Shown here piece by piece: positions 26,688-36,219 of a stretch of 64,000 nucleotides of DNA. Source of the stretch: Haloechinothrix alba (lineage in GTDB: Bacteria > Actinomycetota > Actinomycetes > Mycobacteriales > Pseudonocardiaceae); NCBI RefSeq assembly GCF_900188115.1, contig NZ_FZNW01000002.1, positions 186,001-250,000 of the forward strand, read 5' to 3'. The notes below the pieces were generated by a model. That model was not told the DNA's origin. It did not search any database and was given only the letters and a program-made list of their open reading frames with translations. The position numbers were made by a program, and so were the translations under genes. Each line of letters starts with the position of its first letter. The first letter of the stretch is position 1.

Positions 26688-27314
26688 TCAGCCGGTGAAG
26701 TTCGGCGCGGCCTCAACGATGTCCCGGGAGACACCGGAGCCGGATCCGCCGCCGTCCTCCTCGTCCTTACCGCTGTCGTCCTCGCCGTCGTCCTCGCCGT
26801 CGTCGTCCTTACCGTCGTCCTCGCCGTCGTCCTCATCCGTGCAGTCGACCGTGACGACCTGCCACTCGGTCTCGTACGTGTCGGCTCCGGCCAGGACCCC
26901 GGTCGCGACGCCGCGCACCTCGAACTCGCCTTCGCCTGTGCTGATGAAACCCGACTTGCCGTTCTCCGAACCGGAGGACCCCGCGGGCAGCTCCTGCCAG
27001 TCGGCGCGGTAGAGATGCGGACCGGGGGGTACTCCCTCACCGTCGATCTCGTAGCCGACTCCCGCCTCGGGTTCGCACTGCGGCTCCACGGAAATCGCCA
27101 GTTCCGGATTCTCGCCGCCCGGGTCCTTCGGCTGCAGCAGGTCATCATCCGGTGTCAGCAGGTCATCCGGTTGCAGCGCGTCCCCGGGCTCCAAGGGTTC
27201 CTCCGGCTGCGCGAACGCGGTCCCCACCGGCACGAATGCCAGGGACAGGGCCGCAAGGACGGTCGCGGTCCACGAGAGGCGCTGCCGTGCGGTCGGTGAC
27301 GTCCTGGTGTACAT
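26688..27314 (-). CDS. Secreted acidic protein of unknown function
   Basis: A 208-residue exported protein: Sec signal ending near AFAQP (about residue 36), an acidic Pro-rich segment with LxPDD repeats, a small beta-rich domain (about 70-150) with two Cys (EPQCEPE and VTVDCTD) likely disulfide-bonded, and a C-terminal tail of Asp/Glu/Gly repeats (DDGEDDGKDDDGEDDGEDD) at about 155-185. GGAAGGAG precedes ATG 27314. No family recognised. The repeat-rich tail may bind calcium or suit high salt. It diverges from the lipase gene. Confidence 0.78.
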   Translation of the reverse strand: MYTRTSPTARQRLSWTATVLAALSLAFVPVGTAFAQPEEPLEPGDALQPDDLLTPDDDLLQPKDPGGENPELAISVEPQCEPEAGVGYEIDGEGVPPGPHLYRADWQELPAGSSGSENGKSGFISTGEGEFEVRGVATGVLAGADTYETEWQVVTVDCTDEDDGEDDGKDDDGEDDGEDDSGKDEEDGGGSGSGVSRDIVEAAPNFTG

Positions 27315-27522
27315 GTCTGCTCCTTCCACCGATCGGCTGGCCCATCCAGCCGCGTCACCCCTCCTGACGGGCGAGCGTGCACGGCCTTACACCCCATCAG
27401 GGCGGGGACGTCGCACCGGGAGCGGACGCGCGAAGTCGCACAAAAAACGAGCGCGAGGTTGTCGGCGGACTCCAACCGGACAACACCGAGATGTGCCCGC
27501 GCACTGCTCAACCGGATTCTTG

Positions 27523-27551
27523 TTGACCCCGGAATTGTGGCTGCCTATATT
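27523..27551 (+). promoter_or_regulatory. Sigma-70-type promoter of the secreted lipase gene
   Basis: TTGACC (27523-27528), 17-bp spacer, TATATT (27546-27551), 42 bp before the ATG. An inverted repeat ATTGTGG (27534-27540) / CCACAAT (27558-27564) flanks the -10 element and could be the binding site of a repressor. Confidence 0.65.
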
Positions 27552-27593
27552 GACGATCCACAATAACGGACCTCTGCCACGGGAGGGAAAGCG

Positions 27594-28289
27594 ATGGCGA
27601 CCCCGACGAGACGTCTGGTCACCGCTCTCGCTGCCGCAGCCTTTTCCCTGGTCGCGCTGGGCACGGCAAGTACGCAGGAGGCTCGCGCGCAAGACACGGG
27701 GCATGATCCGATCCTGTTCATCCACGGGTGGAACGAGAACAGCGCGCAGTGGGCCTCGTTCATCACCCAATTTGTCGCCGACGGCTGGAACCCGGAACGG
27801 CTCCATACGATGGATTACGTGAGCGCGGAATCCAACCAGGAGATCGCGGAGAAAGTGGCGCGGCACGTCGACGACATTCGGCACGAGCACGGCGTGGCCG
27901 AGATCGATATCATCACGCACTCGATGGGTGGTGTCAGCTCGCGCTGGTACCTGAAGTTCGGCGGGGGAACCGAGTACGTCGACGACTGGGTATCGCTCGG
28001 CGGCCCCAACCACGGCACGGTGTGGGCGTCCACCCCCTTCTGCTTCACACCGGACTCCTGCCGCGAGATGCGGATCGGTTCGGAGTTCCTCGCGGAGCTC
28101 AACGCCGAGGACGAGACACCCGGTCCGGTGAACTACGGGACCTGGTGGTCACCCTGCGACGAGGTCATCATCCCGCAGGACAGCACGGTCCTCGAAGGTG
28201 CGTCGAACACGGAGACGGCGTGCATGGAGCACATCCAGCTATCGCTGGATCCGCGGGTGTACCGGGACGTGCGCGACTTCGTGCGCTAG
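27594..28289 (+). CDS. Secreted triacylglycerol lipase/esterase (alpha/beta hydrolase)
   Basis: A 231-residue exported lipase of the short bacterial class-2 type. Signal peptide to about residue 32 (ending AQD), oxyanion region ILFIHGWNENSAQW, nucleophile elbow THSMGGVSSRW, a GGPNHGTVWA loop and catalytic Asp and His in SPCDEVIIP and CMEHIQLS near the C-terminus. Four Cys residues suggest two disulfides. GGGAGGG lies well placed before the ATG, and a clear promoter is upstream. It could supply fatty acids to the lipid-handling systems elsewhere in the window, but nothing links it directly. Confidence 0.9.
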   Translation: MATPTRRLVTALAAAAFSLVALGTASTQEARAQDTGHDPILFIHGWNENSAQWASFITQFVADGWNPERLHTMDYVSAESNQEIAEKVARHVDDIRHEHGVAEIDIITHSMGGVSSRWYLKFGGGTEYVDDWVSLGGPNHGTVWASTPFCFTPDSCREMRIGSEFLAELNAEDETPGPVNYGTWWSPCDEVIIPQDSTVLEGASNTETACMEHIQLSLDPRVYRDVRDFVR

Positions 28290-28343
28290 CACCCGCAGGA
28301 GCTGACGGGCGAGCGGGCGCTGCCGGACACCTCCTCAGCAGAA

Positions 28344-28408
28344 CCGGACCGCCCGACGCGGGGTGCCGGACCGCCCGACGCGGGGTACGGAGCGCCCGTC
28401 ACGGGGTG
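28344..28408. repeat. Three tandem copies of a 22-bp GC-rich repeat
   Basis: Units at 28344-28365 and 28366-28386 are almost identical; a third (28387-28408) matches at about 18 of 22 positions and runs into the last codons of the hydantoinase gene. The unit contains CCGGACCGCCCGACGCGGGG. The same unit appears at 24121-24162, also 3' of convergent genes. Confidence 0.7.
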
Positions 28409-28423
28409 GCGGGCGCTCCGTAC
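28385..28423 (-). terminator. Perfect 14-bp hairpin at the hydantoinase gene end
   Basis: GTACGGAGCGCCCG (28385-28398) pairs perfectly with CGGGCGCTCCGTAC (28410-28423). One arm encodes the final residues of the hydantoinase and the loop holds its stop codon, an unusual overlap of terminator and coding sequence. It lies between convergent genes. Confidence 0.6.
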
Positions 28424-31400
28424 CCGCCGCCGCCCGGGGTCTCGACCACCAGCACGTCGCCCTCGAACAGCTCCACCGAGTCGCACCCGTCCAGCTCGAC
28501 CACACTCCCGTCGGCACGCTCCACCCGGTTCGCCCCGCGAGCCCCGGGCTCGCCACCCGCCATGCCGTACGGCGGGACCCGCCGGTGCCCGGTCAGCGTG
28601 GACACGGTCATCGCCTCGGCGAACCGCAACCTGCGCGACGCCCCGTTCCCGCCGCGCCACCGGCCGGCCCCGCCGCTGCCGCGGCGGATCGCGAACTCCT
28701 CGAGCAGCACGGGGTACCGCCACTCCAGCACCTCGGGGTCGGTGAGCCGGGAGTTGGTCATGTGCGTCTGCACCACGTCCGTCCCGTCGAATCCGTTACC
28801 CGCTCCGGAACCCGAGCTGAGCGTCTCGTAGTACTGGTACCGCTCGTTGCCGAAGGTGATGTTGTTCATCGTCCCGGACCCTTCCGCCTGCGCGCCGAGC
28901 GCGGCGTACAGCGCGCCGGTCACCGCCTGCGAGGTCTCCACGTTCCCGGCCACCACAGCCGCCGGATGGCTGGGTGCGAGCATCGACCCTGCGGGGATGC
29001 GTACCCGCAGCGGCCGCAGGCAGCCGTCGTTGAGCGGGATGTCATCGGCGACCAGCGTGCGGAAGACGTACAGCACGGCCGCCGTCGCCACCGACGCCGG
29101 GGCGTTGAAGTTGGTGCGCAGCTGTGCCGAGGTTCCGGTGAAGTCGATCGTCGCCGAGCGCTGCTTTCTGTCCACAGTGATCCGCACGGCGATCACCGCC
29201 CCGGAGTCCATCTCGTACGTGTACTCCCCGTCCTCCAGGCTGTCGATCACACGGCGAACCGCTTCCTCGGCGTTGTCCTGCACGTGCCGCATGTAGGCCT
29301 GCACCACGTCGAGTCCGAAGTGGTCGATCATCTTGTTGACCTCGTCAACGCCCTTCTGGTTCGCGGCGATCTGTGCGCGCAGGTCAGCGAGGTTGGTGTC
29401 CGGGTTCCGCGAGGGGTACGTCGCCCCCGCGAGCAGCTGCCGGGTCTCCTCCTCGCGGAACTGCCCGCCTGATGCGAGCAGCCAGTTGTCGAACAGCACG
29501 CCTTCCTCGTCGACATGCCTGCTGTGCGCGGGCATCGACCCCGGCGTGATCCCGCCGATCTCGGCGTGGTGGCCACGGGAGGCGACGTAGAACAGTACGG
29601 ACTCGCCCGGCGTGTCGAACACCGGCGTGATCACCGTGACGTCCGGCAGGTGCGTTCCCCCGTGGTACGGGTCGTTGACGGCGTACACGTCACCCGGTGC
29701 CATGGTGCCCGCACGCCTGTCCAGCACCTCCTTGACGCTGGTTCCCATCGAACCCAGATGCACGGGCATGTGCGGGGCGTTGGCGATGAGGTTGCCGTCC
29801 GGGTCGAACAGCGCGCAGGAGAAGTCCAGCCGCTCCTTGATGTTGACGGACTGTGCCGTGGACTCCAGGCGTGAGCCCATCTGCTCGGCGATGGACATGA
29901 ACAGGTTGTTGAAGATCTCCAGCAGGACGGGGTCCGCCTCGGTACCGACGTCCGCTCCGGAACGGGCCCGCACCCGCTCGACGATCACATGGCCACCGTC
30001 TGCCAGGTACGCCTTCCAGCCCTCGTCGACCACCGTCGTCGCGTTCGCCTCGGCGACAACGGCAGGGCCGTCGACCTCGTCGCCCGCGCGCAGGCTGTCC
30101 CGCTCGTACAGCGGCACCTCGTGCCACGCGCCCCCCGTGTACAGCGAGACCCTGTCCACCGGCCCGGCAGGCTCCGTACCGGCCTTGCCGAGCGCGGACA
30201 GGTCGGGCGCCTCGGTCAGCCCGGTCGCCTCCACCGACAGCGCCTCCACGATCAGCGGGCGCTCCAGCAGGAACGAGTACGTCGCGCGGTGGCCGTGCTC
30301 GAACGCGGCGACCATCTCCTCGTACCCGGTCAGCTCCACAGGAACGACCGTGTCGGTGCGGTCGTACCGCACGTGGGCGCGCCGCGTCACCCGGATCCGG
30401 TCCTCGGGTATCCCCTCGGCGCGCAGCTCCGCGCGCGCGGACTCCTCGATCGCGTCGGCCCCGGAGTGCAGGGTGTCCATCGCGCCCGGGGTCAGCGGCG
30501 CCTCGACGGACTGCTCCCGCATCGCGGTCGTGTCGGCAAGCCCGATGCCGAGCGCCGAGAGCACCCCGGCCATGGGCGGCACAAGGACGGTGTCGATTCC
30601 GAGCGAGTCGGCGACCGCGCAGGCGTGCTGGCCGCCCGCGCCACCGAACGTGGTGAGCACGTACTTGGTGATGTCGTGGCCCTTCTGCACCGAGATCCGC
30701 TTCACCGCGTTGGCCATGTTCGTCACCGCGATATGCCGGTAACCCTCCGCGACGTCCTCCGGTGCGCGACGGTCGCCGGTCCCGTCGGCGATCGCCGCCG
30801 CGAGTTCGGTGAAGCGCTCACGCACTGTGCCTGCGTCCAGTGGCCGGTCACCGTCGGGTCCGAACACGTGCGGGAAGTGCGCCGGCTGGATGTGCCCGAG
30901 CATCACGTTGGCATCGGTGACCGTCAGCGGCCCACCGCGCCGGTAGCACGCGGGACCGGGATCGGCGCCGGCCGAGTCCGGGCCCACCCGGTACCGGCTG
31001 CCGTCGAAATGCAGGATCGAACCGCCTCCCGCGGCCACCGTGTCGATCTCCAGCATCGGCGCGCGCAGCCGCACCCCGCCGACCTGCGCGTCGAAAACCC
31101 GCTCGTACTCGCCCGCGTAGTGCGAGACGTCCGTGGATGTGCCGCCCATGTCGAAGCCGATGACGTGCTCGAACCCGGCGAGCCCGGACATCCGCGCCAT
31201 GCCGACGATGCCGCCTGCGGGCCCGGACAGGATGGCATCCTTGCCCCGGAAGTGCCCCGCCTCGGTCAGGCCCCCGTTGGACTGCATGAACATCAGGCGC
31301 ACACCCGGCATCTCCGCGGCGACCTGGTCGACGTACCTGCCGAGAACCGGGGACAGGTACGCATCCACCACCGCCGTGTCGCCCCGCGGCACCAGCTTCA

Positions 31401-31992
31401 TCAGCGGGCTGGCCTCGCTGGACCGGGACACCTGCCCGAACCCGACACGCTCGGCGAGCTCGGCGATCGCACGCTCGTGCTCCGGGTACAGGTGGCTGTG
31501 CATGCACACCACCCCCACCGCGCCGATCCCGTCCGAGCGGGCCTGCCGCAGCTCGCCTGCCAGCTTGTCGAGATCCGGCCCGCGCAGTACCGTGCCGTCC
31601 GCGGCGACCCGCTCGTCGACCTCGATCACCCGCTCGTAGAGCAGCTCGGGGAGTACGATGTGGCGGTCGAAGATGCCCGGCCGCTTCTGGTAGCCGATAC
31701 GCAACGCATCGGCGAAACCCCGGGTGATCACCAGCGCCGTACGCTCCCCCTGGCGCTCCAGCAGCGCGTTCGTGGCCACCGTCGTCCCCATCCGTACCTG
31801 GTCGATCCGGTCCCCGGGAATCTGCTCGCTGCCTGCCAGACCGAGCAGGTGACGGATCCCGGCGATGGCGGCGTCGGCATAGCGACCGGGGTTCTCCGAG
31901 AGCAACTTGTGGTTGACCACGGAGCCGTCCGGCCGCCGTGCGACGATGTCGGTGAACGTACCGCCCCGGTCGATCCAGAACTCCCAGCCCAC
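28399..31992 (-). CDS. Fused hydantoinase/5-oxoprolinase (HyuA-HyuB type, ATP-dependent)
   Basis: A 1197-residue single-chain enzyme that combines the two subunits usually separate in bacteria. HyuA-like part, about 1-640: [15 protein letters not shown] (ATP-binding start), [27 protein letters not shown] and [13 protein letters not shown]. HyuB-like part, about 690-1197: [47 protein letters not shown] and the C-terminal Gly-rich [10 protein letters not shown]. Predicted reaction: ATP-driven ring opening of 5-oxoproline, hydantoin or a related cyclic amide. GTG 31992 is chosen for GGAGAGG three bases upstream and because conserved sequence starts there. No partner genes nearby; it stands as its own unit ending in a hairpin. 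Confidence 0.93.
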   Translation of the reverse strand: MGWEFWIDRGGTFTDIVARRPDGSVVNHKLLSENPGRYADAAIAGIRHLLGLAGSEQIPGDRIDQVRMGTTVATNALLERQGERTALVITRGFADALRIGYQKRPGIFDRHIVLPELLYERVIEVDERVAADGTVLRGPDLDKLAGELRQARSDGIGAVGVVCMHSHLYPEHERAIAELAERVGFGQVSRSSEASPLMKLVPRGDTAVVDAYLSPVLGRYVDQVAAEMPGVRLMFMQSNGGLTEAGHFRGKDAILSGPAGGIVGMARMSGLAGFEHVIGFDMGGTSTDVSHYAGEYERVFDAQVGGVRLRAPMLEIDTVAAGGGSILHFDGSRYRVGPDSAGADPGPACYRRGGPLTVTDANVMLGHIQPAHFPHVFGPDGDRPLDAGTVRERFTELAAAIADGTGDRRAPEDVAEGYRHIAVTNMANAVKRISVQKGHDITKYVLTTFGGAGGQHACAVADSLGIDTVLVPPMAGVLSALGIGLADTTAMREQSVEAPLTPGAMDTLHSGADAIEESARAELRAEGIPEDRIRVTRRAHVRYDRTDTVVPVELTGYEEMVAAFEHGHRATYSFLLERPLIVEALSVEATGLTEAPDLSALGKAGTEPAGPVDRVSLYTGGAWHEVPLYERDSLRAGDEVDGPAVVAEANATTVVDEGWKAYLADGGHVIVERVRARSGADVGTEADPVLLEIFNNLFMSIAEQMGSRLESTAQSVNIKERLDFSCALFDPDGNLIANAPHMPVHLGSMGTSVKEVLDRRAGTMAPGDVYAVNDPYHGGTHLPDVTVITPVFDTPGESVLFYVASRGHHAEIGGITPGSMPAHSRHVDEEGVLFDNWLLASGGQFREEETRQLLAGATYPSRNPDTNLADLRAQIAANQKGVDEVNKMIDHFGLDVVQAYMRHVQDNAEEAVRRVIDSLEDGEYTYEMDSGAVIAVRITVDRKQRSATIDFTGTSAQLRTNFNAPASVATAAVLYVFRTLVADDIPLNDGCLRPLRVRIPAGSMLAPSHPAAVVAGNVETSQAVTGALYAALGAQAEGSGTMNNITFGNERYQYYETLSSGSGAGNGFDGTDVVQTHMTNSRLTDPEVLEWRYPVLLEEFAIRRGSGGAGRWRGGNGASRRLRFAEAMTVSTLTGHRRVPPYGMAGGEPGARGANRVERADGSVVELDGCDSVELFEGDVLVVETPGGGGYGAPATP

Positions 31993-32489
31993 TGACCTCT
32001 CCGTTCTCTCGGACCACACACGCTTCTCCTGCCCCGAGCCTACGGAGCGCGGCATGTCGGGCGCGACAGCGGCGGTGGCACCCACGTGCCCGGCGACGTC
32101 CCGCCGCTACACGATCAGCACCACACACCGGAATCGCAGGTCAGCCCCGAGTGAGCGGTTCGGCGCACCAACAAACGAGACAGGCGGAGTTGGCCGCTGA
32201 GAACAAATTTCCCCGCCACCGTCACACTCTCGTGTTCACCGACGAATTACCCGTTCATCCGCTTCACCACCGGGGGTAGAATGCGGAATCAGCGGGTGAA
32301 TCCACTCATGGAGAAGACGCGAATGATCGGCAAAGCCGGTACGGGCAGTTCACGCCTCGGTTGGCACGTACTGCCCACGAGCAGTGCGCGACCGACCCCG
32401 TGTGAGTCACACGTGGCGAACCGCCCGGCAATGGAATAGGGCCGAAGGTATCCGACTTTCGCGAGACAACCCGACCCACGGAGATCAGT
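31993..32489. other. 497-bp intergenic region upstream of the hydantoinase gene and the miniprotein
   Basis: No convincing gene. It should hold the hydantoinase promoter (minus strand) and that of the 49-residue protein (plus strand). The one clear element is the 15-bp palindrome at 32399-32413. A 43-codon frame from 32309 lacks a ribosome site and was not accepted. Confidence 0.55.
32399..32413. promoter_or_regulatory. Candidate operator CGTGTGAgTCACACG
   Basis: A perfect 7-1-7 palindrome, 77 bp upstream of the 49-residue membrane protein gene. It has the size and symmetry of a GntR- or MarR-family site. Which gene it serves is not certain; the miniprotein is closest. Confidence 0.5.
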
Positions 32490-32639
32490 ATGGTACTCGA
32501 ATGGATCGCGATCATCGGCGTGCTCGTGTTCGTCGCCGTCCGCGTCGTCATCAACCTGCAGGACCGGCCGAGCACCGAGAAGTCCGGGGCCGATGAGGTG
32601 CCGCGTGGTGACCTCGCCGGCAGCAACCGCAACCAGTGA
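32490..32639 (+). CDS. 49-residue single-pass membrane miniprotein
   Basis: An ATG with GGAG six bases upstream opens a 49-codon frame. It encodes a short hydrophobic helix (LEWIAIIGVLVFVAVRVVI, residues 3-21) followed by a polar, charged C-terminal tail (QDRPSTEKSG onward, ending NRNQ). The layout, third-position GC bias and ribosome site argue for a real gene. Function unknown; small single-pass proteins often adjust membrane enzymes or transporters. A palindrome lies upstream. Confidence 0.6.
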   Translation: MVLEWIAIIGVLVFVAVRVVINLQDRPSTEKSGADEVPRGDLAGSNRNQ

Positions 32640-32873
32640 CCGCTCCTGCGCGGTCGGCAGACATCGCGACGGCCCATCTCGGGGTACTGCTCACGGGGTA
32701 GGCCTCCCGGGATACGCCGTGACTCCGGGCGCGCTCGGCGCGCCGGTACAGCGACTCCCCGGCGTACGTTCCGGTACCGACCCAGGCGCCGGTTCGGTCA
32801 CAGCACGGGCCGCTGCAGCGTCCTTGTGACGAACCCGAACCGTGGTGCGCGGGTTCCGGCTCACCGCGTCCGG

Positions 32874-32915
32874 GCGTGCGGGGACGGGACGAGAATCCTC
32901 CCTGTCCCCGCACGC
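32874..32915 (-). terminator. Terminator hairpin of the secretory lipase gene
   Basis: GCGTGCGGGGAC (32874-32885) pairs perfectly with GTCCCCGCACGC (32904-32915), 18-nt loop, 8 bp beyond the minus-strand stop at 32924. The 284 bp from 32640 to 32923 hold nothing else I can name. Confidence 0.7.
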
Positions 32916-32923
32916 CGGAGCCG

Positions 32924-34201
32924 TCAGCAGTTCGACCGCGCGGGCTCGCCCGCCAGCCGATCGGCAATGAACTGCTGCACGGGGTCGTCACCAATGTTGA
33001 TCATCGTGATGTGCGGGGCGGGTGACTCGACGTCGAACTGCCGCCAGGTCACATCCACGCCCAGTGCACAGTAGTCCTCGCGCAACGTACTGGCCTGGTT
33101 GAACGCGACCAGGTCGTCGTTGCTCGCGTGATACAGGTACACGGGGACGTCGACGCCGACTTCGCCGAGCTTGTTCTCCTCGATACGTTCGACCCAATCC
33201 GGCTGCACGACCGGACTCTGATGGGTGTAGTCCTGTAACCGGTCCCCGGCATAACGCGTCAGCAGCTCGACCGTGCAGGCCCCGTCGCTCATCTCGGCGA
33301 ACGCTTCGTGCCCGGCTTCGTTGAGATAGGAGTCGAGATCCAGTTCGGGATAGGCGTTGTCGAGTCCGATGAGCCCGTATGCCAGCACACCGAATCCCCA
33401 GGTGCCGTCCAGCGGTAGCGACACCTGGACCAGGTCGGCAGGAACGCCACCGCCCGCGATGCCGACGAGATCCAGCTCGGGAGCGTAGTCCGGTTGCATC
33501 TGCCCTGCCCACATGGCGGCCGCACCGCCCTGCGAGTACCCGCGCAGCGCCACAGGAGCATCCGCCGAAAGGTCTGCATCGGGCAGTCGTTGCGCTGCAC
33601 GGATCACGTCGAGAGTGGCCGGACCCATCGAGCTGCCAACCATGTACGTGGTACGCGGGTCCTCGTGGTAGCCCTCGTAGTCCGGCACCGCGACGGCATA
33701 GCCCTGCCGGAGCGACTCGTTGAGCGGGTTCTGCTCGTAGAACGCGCCTACATCGATCATCCTGGACGGAGCGCACTCGGCCGCGGGACCGTGCGTTCCC
33801 GGCGCCAGTCCGACGATCGGTGCCTGGCTCGGGTCGACATCCTTGGGTACGAGGACCGTCCCGGTCACCGCGTTCGCTTCCCCGTGAGCGTCCGTCGACA
33901 GGTACTGCACCTGCCAGGCATCGGCCAGCTCCCGAGCGGTCGGTGGTCCTGCCTTGGACGGCCTCGACTCGATGATGTCACCCGGCTCGGCGTCCGGAAG
34001 CGGGTCGGGCGGCTGGTAGAACGGGTCGTCGCCGGGTCCCGCGAGCCCGGCACCCCCGCCTTCCTCCGCTACCGTACCGGACTCCTGCCCACTCGCGGCG
34101 CCTGTGAACGCGACCAGCGCCAACGCCGCGATCGACGCGACCACACCGGCACGGCGGAACGAGCGCCCGTAACGGCCCACGCCCGACTCGACTTTCCGCA
34201 C
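32924..34201 (-). CDS. Secreted lipase of the LIP (secretory lipase) family
   Basis: A 425-residue exported alpha/beta hydrolase. The signal peptide runs to about residue 38 (ending ASGQ), then a Pro/Glu-rich stretch and the LIP-type core: QYLSTDAHGEANAVTGTVLVP, GLAPGTHG, AVPDYEGYHED, nucleophile elbow RGYSQGGAAA (Ser about residue 205), acid in YHASNDDLVAF and His in PAPHITMI. Cys residues in CAPSR, ACTVE, DYCALG and the C-terminal SNC could form disulfides. The GTG start has GGAGG seven bases upstream. Similar to Candida-type LIP and actinobacterial homologues acting on triglycerides or esters. Not operonic. Confidence 0.9.
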   Translation of the reverse strand: MRKVESGVGRYGRSFRRAGVVASIAALALVAFTGAASGQESGTVAEEGGGAGLAGPGDDPFYQPPDPLPDAEPGDIIESRPSKAGPPTARELADAWQVQYLSTDAHGEANAVTGTVLVPKDVDPSQAPIVGLAPGTHGPAAECAPSRMIDVGAFYEQNPLNESLRQGYAVAVPDYEGYHEDPRTTYMVGSSMGPATLDVIRAAQRLPDADLSADAPVALRGYSQGGAAAMWAGQMQPDYAPELDLVGIAGGGVPADLVQVSLPLDGTWGFGVLAYGLIGLDNAYPELDLDSYLNEAGHEAFAEMSDGACTVELLTRYAGDRLQDYTHQSPVVQPDWVERIEENKLGEVGVDVPVYLYHASNDDLVAFNQASTLREDYCALGVDVTWRQFDVESPAPHITMINIGDDPVQQFIADRLAGEPARSNC

Positions 34202-34855
34202 GACTCAGCCTCCCGACCAATTCGACGGACCCACCCGCGCATCATTCCCGGCAGGCCCGGTTATCGGCACGATTTCGAAGGGATCGGCCACGTGGCCACA
34301 CCGCACTCCGTAATGTTCGGCGAATCCTTGCACGGCACCTTCCCGGTTATCCACTCCCGTGCGCACGAGGGAACGAATTCATACCGGAAGGACAATCAAT
34401 TCTGTGCCGGTCCGCTACACATGACAAGCAGGCGGAATGGTGCGACACCGAACCCTTCGAACGATGTGACCCCGCGTCCGGACACCGCACGTGATGCCGC
34501 TCGGCGGCGGGTCCTCACCCGTGTGCGGACCTGCCCCGTAACCAGGGGCGCTCCCACGCGTTGACATATCAGGCGATGTGTCACACGGCCGCAGATAATA
34601 TGAAGCTCGTTCACGTTAACCCGCATTCACGCCGGTACGAACTTGTCAGCACCGGACAACCGGCGTAAGCGATGTTGCGCCGCCGTGCGCAGAAAACATG
34701 CTTACTCATCTATTCGTGCGAGTGAAGCCGCGGCGTGACGTGCCCGGCAATTGACACGGAATTAACCCCTGCTTATTGTTCCTCACACACATTCATTCCC
34801 ATGGCAACGAGGCCATATCCACGTCTTGTCACGAGTACACAGGGGGGCGAGATCC
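34202..34855. other. 654-bp divergent intergenic region, lipase / pucR
   Basis: No gene seen on either strand. The stretch is richer in A/T than the surroundings and has stops in all frames. It carries a promoter-like pair for the PucR-type gene (34751-34779). The lipase promoter should lie near 34202-34300 on the minus strand, but I could not assign hexamers. Confidence 0.6.
34751..34779 (+). promoter_or_regulatory. Promoter of the pucR-drrAB operon
   Basis: TTGACA (34751-34756), 17-bp spacer, TATTGT (34774-34779), 76 bp before the ATG. The -35 is a perfect consensus; the -10 matches four of six. Confidence 0.5.
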
Positions 34856-36214
34856 ATGAGCGTTGCTCTGCATCAGCTCGGTGGCGCCACCGGGGAGCGG
34901 CTCGATGCCTCAGATCGCCCGGCGCACGGTGCCGACGCCGGTGACGGAGCGATGCCGTCCGCCGACAAGCCACAGGGTTCGCGGCTGACGAGCCTGGACC
35001 CGCAGCGCGTCTTCGCCGCGATTCCTCGCGAGCAGCTCGAGGAGTACATCAGGCCGATGGCCAACCGGATGATCAAGGACATCATCCGTGAGGTCCGCGA
35101 GAACGTCCCCGAGTACGCGCAACCCCTCGAGGGCGCGTTCGGCAAGGTTCTGGTGACCTGCGTGGAGAAGTCGGTACTGCAGGTCGTCGAGAACCTCGGA
35201 CGCAGCGAGGTCGACAAGTCCGAGTGGTACGAGTGGTTCCGCTACGTGGGCAAGGTCGAGTTTCACGAGGGACGGACACTGGACGCGTTGCAGAAGTCGG
35301 TCCGGATCGGCGCGCGGGTGTCCTGGCGGCACGTCCATGCGGCGGGAGCGGCGGTAGGGCTGCCCGGCAACACCCTGTTCGCGCTCGCGGACGCGATCTT
35401 CGGTTACACCGATGAGCTGTGTTCGGCCGCCGTATCGGGTTATTCCGAAGCGCAGGCTCACGCGACCGGGACATTCACCCGCCGTCGTCATCAGCTGCTC
35501 AAGACACTGGTCTCCGAGCACCCCGCGTCACCGCAGACCGTAGCCGAGCTCGCACAGGCCACCCAGTGGCATGTACCGGAACGTGCGGCTGCGGTGGCCC
35601 TGGAACCGCAGCCGGGCCAGTACGATCTCGCCGAGCACGCACTGGACGGGGACATCCTCGTCGACCTGGAAAGCAACGAGCCCTGCCTGGTCATCACCGA
35701 CCCGGACAGGCACGTGGGCCAGATCGAGGAGAACCTGTCCGGCAGGGCCGCGGTCGTCGGTCCGTTCGTGCCGTTGCACGAACTCCACCGCTCGCTCGTC
35801 ACCGCACGACGCGCGCTTACCCTGACGCAGCGAGGCATCCTCCCGTCCCGCGCGTTACTGCGTTGCGACGAGCACCTCACGATGCTCGTGCTGCTCGCGG
35901 ACGAGTTCCTGCTCACCGAGCTCACCTGCCAGGCCCTCCGTCCCTTTGAGACTCTCACAGCCAAGCAGCGCGCGCGGTTGAGCACTACGCTGCTGACCTG
36001 GCTCGGTACACGTGGCAGTGTCAACGACACCGCCAAACACCTCGACGTGCATCCACAGACCGTCCGCTACCGCATGCAACAGATCTACAAGCTGATGGGC
36101 GAGAAGCTCGACGACCCCGGGGAACGTCTGATGATCGAGATCGCGCTGCACGCGCGACAAGCACTCGGGACGGAAACCAAACCTCGCGGTCGCCGCTCCG
36201 GCAAGTCCGGCTAG
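34856..36214 (+). CDS. PucR-family transcriptional regulator
   Basis: A 452-residue regulator. An N-terminal disordered part (about 1-45) precedes an all-helical sensor-like region (about 50-215; IPREQLEEYIRPMANRMIKDII), a middle GGDEF-related region (about 215-370) and a C-terminal PucR helix-turn-helix (about 385-440: LLTWLGTRGSVNDTAKHLDVHPQTVRYRMQQI). ATG 34856 follows a G-rich ribosome site. The ABC exporter genes begin 5 bp after its stop, so it is the first gene of a three-gene operon and probably autoregulates exporter expression. Confidence 0.9.
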   Translation: MSVALHQLGGATGERLDASDRPAHGADAGDGAMPSADKPQGSRLTSLDPQRVFAAIPREQLEEYIRPMANRMIKDIIREVRENVPEYAQPLEGAFGKVLVTCVEKSVLQVVENLGRSEVDKSEWYEWFRYVGKVEFHEGRTLDALQKSVRIGARVSWRHVHAAGAAVGLPGNTLFALADAIFGYTDELCSAAVSGYSEAQAHATGTFTRRRHQLLKTLVSEHPASPQTVAELAQATQWHVPERAAAVALEPQPGQYDLAEHALDGDILVDLESNEPCLVITDPDRHVGQIEENLSGRAAVVGPFVPLHELHRSLVTARRALTLTQRGILPSRALLRCDEHLTMLVLLADEFLLTELTCQALRPFETLTAKQRARLSTTLLTWLGTRGSVNDTAKHLDVHPQTVRYRMQQIYKLMGEKLDDPGERLMIEIALHARQALGTETKPRGRRSGKSG

Positions 36215-36219
36215 CCGAC

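Noticed and set aside
32309-32440. 43-codon open frame in the intergenic region before the miniprotein
   Set aside because: No ribosome site, mixed composition, no recognisable segment, and the palindrome at 32399-32413 lies within it.
34561-34599. TTGACA ... GATAAT pair as pucR promoter
   Set aside because: The spacer is 27 bp, far too long; the pair at 34751-34779 has 17 bp and is closer to the gene.
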